Of a DNA stretch of 16,026 nt, positions 1 through 6,569 are shown piece by piece. This DNA is from an uncultured Cellvibrionales bacterium (GTDB taxonomy: Bacteria; Pseudomonadota; Gammaproteobacteria; Pseudomonadales; UBA7434). Below the pieces are notes generated by a model. That model made no database searches. It saw only the letters and a list, made by a program, of their open reading frames with translations, and was not told where the DNA came from. How positions within the stretch are numbered: position 1 is the first letter of the stretch; every line of letters starts with the position of its first letter. The DNA is taken from NCBI GenBank assembly GCA_937897785.1, contig CALCNB010000009.1, positions 1 through 16,026 on the forward strand, read 5' to 3'. Both the position numbers and the translations under genes were made by a program.

Positions 1-2
1 AA

Positions 3-107
3 ACATCATTTAACCACCATGCAGGCAAAGATTGTAAAATAATTATTACTTATCATAATTCTTTCTGCCTATCTAATAGTGGAAAAAGAGATTATTTTTT
101 AACCTAA
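3..107 (+). CDS. 3' end of an unidentified gene, cut by the window edge
   Basis: The third forward frame is open from the window start to a TAA at 105-107, giving 34 residues that end in SGKRDYFLT. The other two forward frames stop by base 13 and base 42. The stop lies 12 nt before the next gene on the same strand, the same gap as between the following two genes, which fits tight packing in one polysaccharide operon. The tail contains a likely beta-strand (CKIIITYH) but no motif that I recognise, so no function is assigned. It could still be a chance open frame, because AT-rich DNA gives short open frames less weight. Confidence 0.4.
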   Translation, partial: TSFNHHAGKDCKIIITYHNSFCLSNSGKRDYFLT

Positions 108-119
108 CAAACTCTAAAT

Positions 120-629
120 ATGAATTATTTTTTTCTTACTATATATTATAGTCTTATAAATAAAATACCAAACTCTAGCTTTCCCGGGGGAAAGACCCTT
201 AATAAAATTCGAATTTTTTTTGTAAAAAAAATAATTCATATTGGTGTTAATTGTACATTTCAAAAAAACATTTATTTCGGAAATGGCAACAATGTTTCGA
301 TTGGTGACAATTGTCAAATAAACGATAATGTCCGTTTAGATAATGTAAAAATTGGTGACAATGTGATGGTTGCTAGAGACGCTGTTTTTTTAGGTAAATC
401 TCACAATTATAAGGATATAAACACACCAATGAATGAGCAAGGTTTGGTTGAATCTAGACAAACAACTGTACATAACAACTCATGGATAGGCATAAGAGTA
501 ATTATAATGCCAGGCATTGAAATAAAAAGTGGGTCAGTAATTTCTGCGGGATCTGTTCTCACAAAAAGTACTACAAAAAATGGTGTATACGCAGGCGTTC
601 CCGCTAAATTAATTAGAATAAGAAAATAA
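120..629 (+). CDS. Hexapeptide-repeat O-acetyltransferase of a polysaccharide locus (WcaF/CysE-like left-handed beta-helix)
   Basis: The 169-residue product has a short N-terminal helical part followed from about residue 45 to 163 by imperfect hexapeptide repeats such as IGDNCQI, IGDNVMV, IGIRVII and the closing AGVPAKLIR. This is the usual layout of small sugar or antibiotic O-acetyltransferases that use acetyl-CoA as donor. H95 in GKSHNY sits where the family places its catalytic histidine. The start is the only reasonable ATG before the fold, although no good Shine-Dalgarno is visible. Very low GC and a position 12 nt before a second polysaccharide gene suggest it acetylates a capsule, O-antigen or exopolysaccharide sugar in the cytoplasm. 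The acceptor sugar cannot be read from the sequence. Confidence 0.85.
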   Translation: MNYFFLTIYYSLINKIPNSSFPGGKTLNKIRIFFVKKIIHIGVNCTFQKNIYFGNGNNVSIGDNCQINDNVRLDNVKIGDNVMVARDAVFLGKSHNYKDINTPMNEQGLVESRQTTVHNNSWIGIRVIIMPGIEIKSGSVISAGSVLTKSTTKNGVYAGVPAKLIRIRK

Positions 630-641
630 TCCTCAAGAATA

Positions 642-1874
642 ATGCTCAAAAAAAAATATTTATTCTTCTTAGTTCATCCATCGAAATATCATGTTTTTAA
701 AAACACAATCAATATACTTAAATCAAAAGGTCACACTTGTGAAATATTAATTACAAGCAAAGATGTATTAGAACAGCTGATAAATAATGAAGGATGGAAC
801 TATACTAATATTTTCCCTGAAGGTAGAAAAATTAAAGGTATTCCAACTAAATTAGCAGCAATCTATAATGCTTTTCGAACAGTAATTAGACTTAATAAAT
901 TTATTGGAAATAAAAAATATGATTTATTTATTACTGATGACTTATTAGTTATTAATGCGTGGTTTTCAAAAACGCCTTGCCTACTCCTTCAAGATGATGA
1001 TATTACTGTTGTGCCAGAAACACAATTATTATTTTTCTTTTCCACTAGAATATTGTCTCCAACAGTTTCAAATATGGGGAAATTTAACTTTAAGAAAATT
1101 CCATTTCTTGGCTATAAAGAACTTGGTGGATTTCATCCAAAAAGATTTATTCCTAAATATAGTATTGTTGAAAGATTTAACAAGACTAAGAAACCTTACT
1201 ACATTATTCGTTTAGTGTCATTAAAATCAACACATGATGTTGGTAAAAGTGGAATTTCAAATAAAGATTTGAAAATTATTATTAATAATCTTCAGAGCAA
1301 GGGTGGTCATGTTTTTATTACATCTGAAAGAAAATTACCACAAGAATTTGAACAATATCGAATTGAAATTAAACCGAATGATATTTCACATGCAATTTAT
1401 TTTGCTGAATTTCTAATTAGCGATAGCCAAACAATGTCAGCTGAAGCCGCTATATTAGGAACTCCCTACATAAGGTTTAATGATTTTGTAGGAAAAATAA
1501 GCTATCTAAATGAATTGGAGATGAAATATAAACTAGGTGTTGGTGTCAAAACTTGCCAGAAACAACTACTGTTTGACACCGTTGATTCCTTTCTTGGCAA
1601 TGAAAATTTAAAAACCGAGTTTATACAAAAAAGAGATAAGATGTTAAGCGAAAAAATAGATTTAACAGCTTTTTTAGTTTGGCTTTTTGAGGATTATAAA
1701 AATAGAATTTTAGATTCAGCAACGCCGAGCTTTGAAAAAACGATGATAGAAATCGCTTTAAAACACAGTCATGGCCGTAAACGAGATGCCGCTATTCTGC
1801 TGGGCTGGGGACGAAATACGCTGACGCGTAAAATGCAAGAGCTAGATATGAGTCGCTCGCGATCATCAACCTAA
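642..1874 (+). CDS. DUF354-like polysaccharide biosynthesis protein fused in frame to the C-terminal HTH of NtrC
   Basis: Residues 1 to about 354 look like a DUF354-type GT-B-fold protein of surface-polysaccharide clusters. There is an N-terminal Rossmann-like strand (KYLFFLVHPSKYHVFK), a second half starting near residue 185, a SDSQTMSAEAAILGTP nucleotide-sugar-binding-like segment at 260-275, and a normal family end (KIDLTAFLVWLFEDY, 338-352). The family is usually about 345-360 residues, so this part is complete. Without a stop, residues about 356-403 continue as the Fis-type DNA-binding end of NtrC, including LLGWGRNTLTRK at 386-397. Bases up to about 1710 are very AT-rich, while the tail is near 50% GC. 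The gene is 12 nt after the acetyltransferase. Whether the chimera is a working protein or a harmless read-through of a junction is not decided by the sequence. The DUF354 assignment is from motif memory; the NtrC match is strong. Confidence 0.85.
   Translation: MLKKKYLFFLVHPSKYHVFKNTINILKSKGHTCEILITSKDVLEQLINNEGWNYTNIFPEGRKIKGIPTKLAAIYNAFRTVIRLNKFIGNKKYDLFITDDLLVINAWFSKTPCLLLQDDDITVVPETQLLFFFSTRILSPTVSNMGKFNFKKIPFLGYKELGGFHPKRFIPKYSIVERFNKTKKPYYIIRLVSLKSTHDVGKSGISNKDLKIIINNLQSKGGHVFITSERKLPQEFEQYRIEIKPNDISHAIYFAEFLISDSQTMSAEAAILGTPYIRFNDFVGKISYLNELEMKYKLGVGVKTCQKQLLFDTVDSFLGNENLKTEFIQKRDKMLSEKIDLTAFLVWLFEDYKNRILDSATPSFEKTMIEIALKHSHGRKRDAAILLGWGRNTLTRKMQELDMSRSRSST
1707..1874 (+). pseudogene. 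ntrC: 3' remnant of ntrC (nitrogen regulator NR(I)), HTH-coding end only
   Basis: The last ~55 codons of the preceding reading frame encode the C-terminal Fis-type HTH of NtrC: SFEKTMIEIALKHSHGRK, then RDAAILLGWGRNTLTRK and MQELDM. E. coli NtrC ends in nearly the same words (AARLLGWGRNTLTRKLKELGM). The receiver and sigma-54 AAA+ domains that make up the first ~400 residues of NtrC are absent upstream. Downstream comes trmL, which in Pseudomonas lies close to ntrBC, so this is ntrC's expected position. The fragment is in frame, with an intact HTH and the original stop. An intact ntrC may exist at the far end of the polysaccharide locus, outside this window. Confidence 0.8.
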
Positions 1875-1923
1875 GCATTGAATGTAGTGTAAGGCTATTG
1901 GTCAGGCGCGGATTGAATTATGC

Positions 1924-1932
1924 TGGTATACT
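1924..1932 (+). promoter_or_regulatory. Extended -10 promoter of trmL
   Basis: TGG followed by TATACT forms a TGn extended -10 element about 30 nt before the trmL start. No good -35 hexamer lies at 16-18 nt spacing, which extended -10 promoters tolerate. It lies 50 nt after the stop of the chimeric gene, so trmL can be expressed independently of the polysaccharide locus. Confidence 0.5.
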
Positions 1933-1962
1933 ATTTTTTTTCAGTTCCCAGCGACTATCTTT

Positions 1963-2433
1963 ATGCCACTTAATGTTGTTTTATACGAGCCAGAAATAGC
2001 GCCTAATACCGGTAATATTATTAGACTCTGTGCGAATACTGGCTGCCGACTACATTTAATAGAACCACTAGGGTTTGCTTGGGACGACAAGCGCTTACGG
2101 CGAGCGGGCTTAGATTACCAAGAGTGGGCCGACGTTAAACAGTGGCCCTGTTTCGAAAATTTTTATCAACACCTTAGTGGACCAACAAGACTATTTGCCT
2201 TTACGACTAAAGGCAATAAGGGCCACCATCAAAATACGTTTCAAGCTAATGATAGTTTACTGTTCGGGCCTGAAACCCGCGGATTGCCGGACTCGATTTT
2301 GGACAGCTTACAGCAGCAACAAAAATTACGCTTGCCAATGGTGGCCGGAAGTCGTAGCTTAAACCTGTCAAACAGTGTTGCGGTTGCAGTTTATGAGGCC
2401 TGGCGACAACTGGATTTTGCAGGCAGTTTATAA
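1963..2433 (+). CDS. trmL: tRNA (cytidine(34)-2'-O)-methyltransferase TrmL
   Basis: This is a small SPOUT-superfamily methyltransferase of 156 residues, the normal length for TrmL/YibK. It uses S-adenosylmethionine to 2'-O-methylate the wobble base C34 or cmnm5U34 of tRNA-Leu isoacceptors. The sequence shows the N-terminal VVLYEPEIAPNTGNIIR motif (residues 5-21), LIEPLGF, and the C-terminal knot motifs FGPETRGLP and RSLNLSNSVAVAVYEA that bind the cofactor. The ATG has a weak ribosome site but begins exactly at the family's usual N-terminus. It follows the ntrC remnant on the same strand and converges on the xylanase gene with a 75-bp gap. Confidence 0.97.
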   Translation: MPLNVVLYEPEIAPNTGNIIRLCANTGCRLHLIEPLGFAWDDKRLRRAGLDYQEWADVKQWPCFENFYQHLSGPTRLFAFTTKGNKGHHQNTFQANDSLLFGPETRGLPDSILDSLQQQQKLRLPMVAGSRSLNLSNSVAVAVYEAWRQLDFAGSL

Positions 2434-2508
2434 ATAGTCATTGTCATCATGGCCGACAAACTATCGAGAATAATATTCCGTCAAGCGTTAACCAGCAGGT
2501 AGCAATTT

Positions 2509-3660
2509 TTATTTGACCAGATTAATAACAGCATCGTAAGCCGGTTTCTTTTCAAACTTACGATCAATTAGCAACGGGTAATCTGTGCGGCCTAGCATCG
2601 GTCGATAATCACGCCAGCTATTACCGTCCCAAACACCCCAAAAAGTGACCCTTTCGATATTATCACTGTATTGAAGGAATAAAGAGAATACATCGCTGTA
2701 GCGCTTCGCCTGCTCAGCTAATATTTTTTGTGGAACACCATCAGGATAAGGATTTAACTTCTTGGCCAACTTGAAGCGCTGTTCCACACTGGCGCTACGA
2801 TGCTTCCACGCATTGGGTAACACGCTCACATCAAGCTCAGTAATATGAAGTGGGATATTGGCCTGCTTTGTCTTTCTCAACACCCGCTCAATAGCGGCTA
2901 GTGAGGGCTCTGTTAAAAACAAATGACCCTGGTAACCCAAACCCGCAATCGGCACACCACGAGATTTTAAATCAGCAATCATCGCTAATGAAAAATCCAG
3001 TTTTACTTCCGTATCTAAGTTGTAATCGTTGTAAAGTAATTTAGCGGATGGGTCGGCCTCATGTGCTGTTCGATAGGCAATCTCTATATATTCAGGCCCA
3101 ATAATCTCTAACCAAGGAGTCGATTTATAACTCGCTGTTTGATTCCTTTTACCTTGGCTGCGATCGACGGTCACAGCCTCATTGACCACATCCCAATAAT
3201 CGATCCGCCCCCGATAACGACTAACGACGGTTCGAATATGCGTTTTTAATCGTTCGATTAATACCTCTCGACTGACCTGGCCACCTTTATCATCGAGAAA
3301 AAACCAAGCGGGGGTCTGATTTTTCCATACTAAGGTATGACCCACAACAACAAGATTATTCGCTTCAGCGAAGTCGATCATCTCATCGCTTTCAGCAAAG
3401 GTAAAGACGCCCTCTTTCGGCTGAACAAACATAGGTTTCATACAGTTTTCAGGCGTAATAGCATTGAACTCTGTCGCAGTGATCTCTTTTTCTTTAGCAA
3501 CATGGCGGTTGCGTGAGTCATTGCCAAGCTTATAGCCATGCCATATCGTACCCATTAAAAAGTGATCTTTAAAAGCCCCTTGTAATGTCTCTGCGTTAAC
3601 AAAAATAGGCAATATAAAACTGCAGATAGCAATGGCATTTGTCATTAACTTCATGTTCAA
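2509..3660 (-). CDS. Secreted GH10 endo-1,4-beta-xylanase
   Basis: The 383-residue product is a single glycoside hydrolase family 10 catalytic domain behind a signal peptide (hydrophobic residues 7-21, likely cleavage after VNA, residue 23). GH10 enzymes cleave internal beta-1,4-xylosidic bonds of xylan with retention. Visible hallmarks are TPENCMKP (69-76), GHTLVW, the acid/base E161 in WDVVNEA, LLYNDYN, LGYQGHL, the nucleophile E275 in HITELDV, and TFWGVWDGNSWR near the end. There is no carbohydrate-binding module or linker, so it probably acts in the periplasm or as a small secreted enzyme. The TTG start is chosen because AGAGG lies 8 nt before it; the ATG two codons later is the alternative. 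It begins 22 nt after secB and looks like the last gene of that operon. Base composition is like the neighbours, so any transfer is not recent. Confidence 0.95.
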   Translation of the reverse strand: MNMKLMTNAIAICSFILPIFVNAETLQGAFKDHFLMGTIWHGYKLGNDSRNRHVAKEKEITATEFNAITPENCMKPMFVQPKEGVFTFAESDEMIDFAEANNLVVVGHTLVWKNQTPAWFFLDDKGGQVSREVLIERLKTHIRTVVSRYRGRIDYWDVVNEAVTVDRSQGKRNQTASYKSTPWLEIIGPEYIEIAYRTAHEADPSAKLLYNDYNLDTEVKLDFSLAMIADLKSRGVPIAGLGYQGHLFLTEPSLAAIERVLRKTKQANIPLHITELDVSVLPNAWKHRSASVEQRFKLAKKLNPYPDGVPQKILAEQAKRYSDVFSLFLQYSDNIERVTFWGVWDGNSWRDYRPMLGRTDYPLLIDRKFEKKPAYDAVINLVK

Positions 3661-3668
3661 TAACTCAA

Positions 3669-3673
3669 CCTCT
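3669..3673 (-). promoter_or_regulatory. Ribosome binding site deciding the xylanase start
   Basis: AGAGG on the minus strand is 8 nt before a TTG at 3660-3658 and 14 nt before an ATG at 3654-3652. The spacing favours the TTG. It lies inside the 22-nt gap after secB, supporting a shared transcript. Confidence 0.45.
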
Positions 3674-3682
3674 AGTGAAATA

Positions 3683-4156
3683 CTAATTCAGCGACTGGCC
3701 ACTCTGATCAGCGCTGGCTTGCGACTGTCTGAAAATAGCATCGAAATCGATCGGCGCAATTGACAGCGGCGGAAATCCACCCTTTACGACTATAGAATCA
3801 ACTGCTTCTCTGGCGTAGGGGAACAAAAAATTAGGGCAAACCGCACCTAATACATGAGCCATTTGCTCTTCAGGAAAACCATTGATAGCGAAGATACCCG
3901 CCTGTTGTAATTCGACGATATAAGCGGTGTCCTCTTCTACTTTAGCGGTGATCGTCAAGGTCAACACGATTTCATGGACACCCTCCGCAATCGAATTACC
4001 CCGCGTGTTCACATCCATTTTCACTTTTGGTTGAAAAGCTTGGGTGAAAACTTTAACCCCCATAGGCGTTTCAAATGATAGGTCCTTAATAAAAGTTCTT
4101 TGGATAGCAAACTGTGGGCCAGATGGCTGTTCTGTTGCTGCGTTATTCTCTTCCAT
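3683..4156 (-). CDS. secB: Protein-export chaperone SecB
   Basis: SecB is a tetrameric cytoplasmic chaperone that holds precursor proteins unfolded and hands them to SecA. The product is 157 residues, as expected. It shows the typical start FAIQRTFIKDLSFETP, the strand-rich middle with LTLTITAKVEEDTAYIVELQ (whose alternate residues line the peptide-binding groove), QAGIFAI, the conserved CPNFLFPYAREAVDSIV stretch and GGFPPLSIAPIDF near the C-terminus. I place the start at the ATG at 4156, not the in-frame GTG at 4162, because AAGAGG at 4167-4162 overlaps that GTG and sits 5 nt before the ATG. The gene follows grxC by 90 nt and precedes the xylanase by 22 nt on the same strand. Confidence 0.97.
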   Translation of the reverse strand: MEENNAATEQPSGPQFAIQRTFIKDLSFETPMGVKVFTQAFQPKVKMDVNTRGNSIAEGVHEIVLTLTITAKVEEDTAYIVELQQAGIFAINGFPEEQMAHVLGAVCPNFLFPYAREAVDSIVVKGGFPPLSIAPIDFDAIFRQSQASADQSGQSLN

Positions 4157-4161
4157 AATCA

Positions 4162-4167
4162 CCTCTT
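4162..4167 (-). promoter_or_regulatory. Shine-Dalgarno of secB
   Basis: AAGAGG on the minus strand, 5 nt before the ATG at 4156. It overlaps the in-frame GTG at 4162-4160 and so rules that codon out as the start. Confidence 0.75.
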
Positions 4168-4197
4168 AATTTCTATAGTGAGACTTGCCTAAACGTA

Positions 4198-4214
4198 TTG
4201 AGCACTGCGCTCAA
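4198..4214 (-). repeat. Perfect 6-bp inverted repeat in the grxC-secB gap
   Basis: TTGAGC and GCTCAA flank a 5-nt loop in the 90-nt gap between grxC and secB. It could form a small hairpin in the mRNA or be a dyad operator. No run of T follows on the minus strand, so it is not a standard intrinsic terminator. The stem is short enough to occur by chance. Confidence 0.3.
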
Positions 4215-4246
4215 GCAACCGCTTAAGTAGTCATTATTTAAACCTG

Positions 4247-4498
4247 CTAATGATCAAGCATAGCATCTAAGCGGCCACTTCGATCGTATGCCACTAAGTC
4301 AGTATAGCCGCCAACATGAGAACCGCTAATCCAGATTTGTGGTACGGTATGTTGGCCACTCAACCGCTCCATCTCCGCCCGCAAACTAGGGTTATTATCA
4401 ACTTTTATCTCATCAAAAGGCAGCTCTTTACTGCTTAACAGCTGTTTTGCCGCTGTACAATAAGGGCAAATTTGAGTGGTATATATCTGGATTTTCAT
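4247..4498 (-). CDS. grxC: Glutaredoxin 3 (GrxC)
   Basis: This 83-residue, single-domain thioredoxin-fold protein has the dithiol glutaredoxin active site C11-P-Y-C14, the cis-proline segment TVPQI (51-55) and the glutathione-binding GGYTD (63-67). It reduces disulfides and mixed glutathione disulfides in the cytoplasm using reduced glutathione. Length matches E. coli Grx3. It lies between the rhodanese and secB, the same trio and order as yibN-grxC-secB in E. coli. The Shine-Dalgarno is poor, but the ATG gives the expected N-terminus (MKIQIYTTQICPYC). Confidence 0.96.
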   Translation of the reverse strand: MKIQIYTTQICPYCTAAKQLLSSKELPFDEIKVDNNPSLRAEMERLSGQHTVPQIWISGSHVGGYTDLVAYDRSGRLDAMLDH

Positions 4499-4542
4499 GA
4501 CGTCTTTAAGCTCTTACTGAACACCAAGAGTAACCGAGTGAA

Positions 4543-4971
4543 TTATTGGATCAGCGGCATCTGCGATGCCCTCCACTCCATAATACCGCCACTCAAGCGA
4601 TAAACAGTAGGGCCCGACTCACGCTGTAATCGCTTAGCTGCAAATGTCGATTGCTGGCCGAGCTTGCAAACAAAGACGATAGGCTTATCTTTGTATTGCT
4701 GAAATAGCCCATCTTTATCTGAATTGTATTGGCTTTGCCATTGATTAAAGGGTAAGTTGATCGCGTCAACAATATGGCCAGCATCAAACTCTGCTTTATC
4801 CCGTAAATCGATAATAATCGCGTCTTCTCGATTAACGACGTTGGTCAACGCCTGACTGGTTAAACTGGGTCCTGCGCGACGGTTTTCTAACCAGGCTAAA
4901 GCAACGATAGCGGCTGAAAGGAGACTGACCAATAACCATTGCTCAGAAATAAAAATAAGAAACTTTTGCAT
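4543..4971 (-). CDS. yibN: Membrane-anchored rhodanese-like protein (YibN type)
   Basis: The 142-residue product has an N-terminal transmembrane segment at about 12-27 and a single rhodanese domain (about 45-140). The domain shows IIIDLRDKAEFDAGHI, the active-site loop C102-KLGQQS and the closing LSGGIMEWR. Single-domain rhodaneses carry sulfur as a cysteine persulfide; the physiological substrate of YibN is not settled. The KLGQQS loop matches YibN-type proteins. It is the first gene of the minus-strand set leading to grxC, secB and the xylanase, 44 nt before grxC. It is divergent from envC. Confidence 0.93.
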   Translation of the reverse strand: MQKFLIFISEQWLLVSLLSAAIVALAWLENRRAGPSLTSQALTNVVNREDAIIIDLRDKAEFDAGHIVDAINLPFNQWQSQYNSDKDGLFQQYKDKPIVFVCKLGQQSTFAAKRLQRESGPTVYRLSGGIMEWRASQMPLIQ

Positions 4972-5009
4972 AACGATTCATTTACACTTAAAGTGGATTA
5001 CAACGGTCA

Positions 5010-5015
5010 ATTATA
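5010..5015 (-). promoter_or_regulatory. Candidate -10 box for the rhodanese-grxC-secB-xylanase operon
   Basis: An exact TATAAT on the minus strand, 38 nt before the rhodanese ATG. No convincing -35 hexamer is seen at standard spacing. The rest of the 4972-5218 divergent region holds no other feature I can support, including no clear envC promoter. Confidence 0.4.
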
Positions 5016-5218
5016 CACTGCAAAAGTCACTTAGCCACTACATACAGGCTAGCATTGAGTGAAATTTTTAGGCCATAGCTAAATTCACACGTAAACGGTC
5101 GATATTATCGTTTTTGTTATTCCTAGACCGAAGAAATGTCAAGGTTTAACCGCTATAACCGACGTGCTCGGCTTTGAATCGGTCAACGATATCCGGCAAT
5201 AACAACAACCATGCGCCC

Positions 5219-6436
5219 ATGATTATTCAAAAACTTATCAGATTTTACCCAATTGGCTTAATTGCCACATTACTATATGTGACTCTTTTGAGTCACAATG
5301 CCAACAGCCAGCCACTCAGTGAACGTGATCGCGCTAGTCAGCAAGCGGAGCTTGATCAACTGACTAGGCAGCTGAAGGAAGTCCAACTGGCGCTAAAAAA
5401 AGATATTAAAAAACGCAGCTTAGTTGAATCTCAATTAAGTAACACAGAACTTAAAATTGGCGCCTTAGCCGCTGAACTTCAAGTATTAAAAAAACAAGCT
5501 GTCGCAATGGCCGCTAAACTTGTCAAACTTCAACAACAGCAATTATTATTAGATCAAAAAACAAAAAAACAATACGCGCTGCTCGCTGCGCATATTAAAC
5601 AAGCCTATTTACTCAATGAAAAAAATCAGCTGAAGATTTTACTCAATCAAACTAACCCTGAAGATTTTGATCGACAAATGAATTATCTTAAGTTTGTCAA
5701 TCAAGCCAGACAGCAACAACTGCAAAATTATCGTGCGTTAGTTGAAAAAAATAATCAACTTGCAAAATCTATTTATCAAAATCAGCAGGCAATTGATCAA
5801 AACAAGGCGGTAATTATAGGACAGACAGACAGATTAAAACGTTTGCAGCTAGAAAGACAGCAACAGCTTTTAAAGCTACAGTCAGCGATCAAAAATAAGC
5901 AGTCTGCCGCCTTAGCGCTAGAGCGCGACAGTAAGGCAATGAAAAAACTATTATCAACTGTTGCAAAACTTACCAAGAAAAATCAACACGCGGAAAAGCA
6001 ACACGCCGCCATTAAGCAAACTGCTGTTGGTAATCAGGGGTTTTCTCAGGCTAAAGGCTCTTTACCTTGGCCGCTGAAGGGTAAGCCTATCGCGTTCTTT
6101 GGCGATAAGCGCGCCGACTCGGGTATTGCATGGGAAGGCATAACGCTAGCCGCCAGTATGGGTGAACCCATTCAGGCTGTTTTCTCCGGCCGTGTTGTTT
6201 TTTCTGATTGGTTTCAAGGTCAGGGCTTACTGCTGATCATTGACCACGGACAAGGTTATTTAAGTTTATACAGTCACAATCAAAGCTTGCTTAAAAATAC
6301 TGGCGCGATGGTTGTTGGTGGTGAGACCATTGCCACAGTTGGCAATAGCGGCGGCCAACTACAAAGCGGACTTTACTTCGAAATCCGTCATAACGGCGAA
6401 CCGCAAAATCCTGAGCATTGGTGTATAACGCGGTAG
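5219..6436 (+). CDS. envC: Murein hydrolase activator EnvC (degenerate LytM domain)
   Basis: EnvC is a periplasmic protein recruited by FtsEX that activates the septal amidases AmiA and AmiB. The product (405 residues from this ATG; E. coli EnvC is 419) has a signal peptide with likely cleavage after HNANS (residue 30). A long Q/K/L-rich coiled coil spans about 35-260, and a C-terminal LytM/M23 domain about 285-405. That domain has lost its zinc ligands: the usual HxGID is WEGIT, and HLHFEI is GLYFEIR. This is expected for the activator rather than a hydrolase. I chose this ATG because it puts a short basic stretch (MIIQKLIR) directly before the hydrophobic core. An in-frame TTG at 5174 would add 15 polar residues. 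Neither start has a good Shine-Dalgarno. Confidence 0.94.
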   Translation: MIIQKLIRFYPIGLIATLLYVTLLSHNANSQPLSERDRASQQAELDQLTRQLKEVQLALKKDIKKRSLVESQLSNTELKIGALAAELQVLKKQAVAMAAKLVKLQQQQLLLDQKTKKQYALLAAHIKQAYLLNEKNQLKILLNQTNPEDFDRQMNYLKFVNQARQQQLQNYRALVEKNNQLAKSIYQNQQAIDQNKAVIIGQTDRLKRLQLERQQQLLKLQSAIKNKQSAALALERDSKAMKKLLSTVAKLTKKNQHAEKQHAAIKQTAVGNQGFSQAKGSLPWPLKGKPIAFFGDKRADSGIAWEGITLAASMGEPIQAVFSGRVVFSDWFQGQGLLLIIDHGQGYLSLYSHNQSLLKNTGAMVVGGETIATVGNSGGQLQSGLYFEIRHNGEPQNPEHWCITR

Positions 6437-6569
6437 AAACTACCATGGCCAATCTAAATGGCAAATAAGCTTAGAAAATTAGCAAATACCGTCGTTACTG
6501 GTTATTATATTCACGACAATTCGCACGATATATAAACTGAAAATTAGACCGACCAAAAAGGAAAAAATT

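Noticed and set aside
407..649. Minus-strand open frame over the acetyltransferase
   Set aside because: It lies opposite a clear hexapeptide-repeat gene and has no recognisable motif or ribosome site.
2441..2459. TTGTC/GACAA possible bidirectional terminator between trmL and the xylanase
   Set aside because: A 5-bp stem with a 9-nt loop and no adjacent T-run on either strand is too weak to call.
5100..5115. CGATATTATCG followed by five T, resembling a small terminator on the plus strand
   Set aside because: The stem is only 4-5 bp with almost no loop, and no plus-strand gene ends before it (the rhodanese is on the other strand).
5219..6436. LytM/M23 domain read as an active peptidoglycan endopeptidase
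   Set aside because: All zinc ligands are replaced (WEGIT, GLYFEIR), and the long coiled coil and neighbours fit EnvC, a non-catalytic activator.
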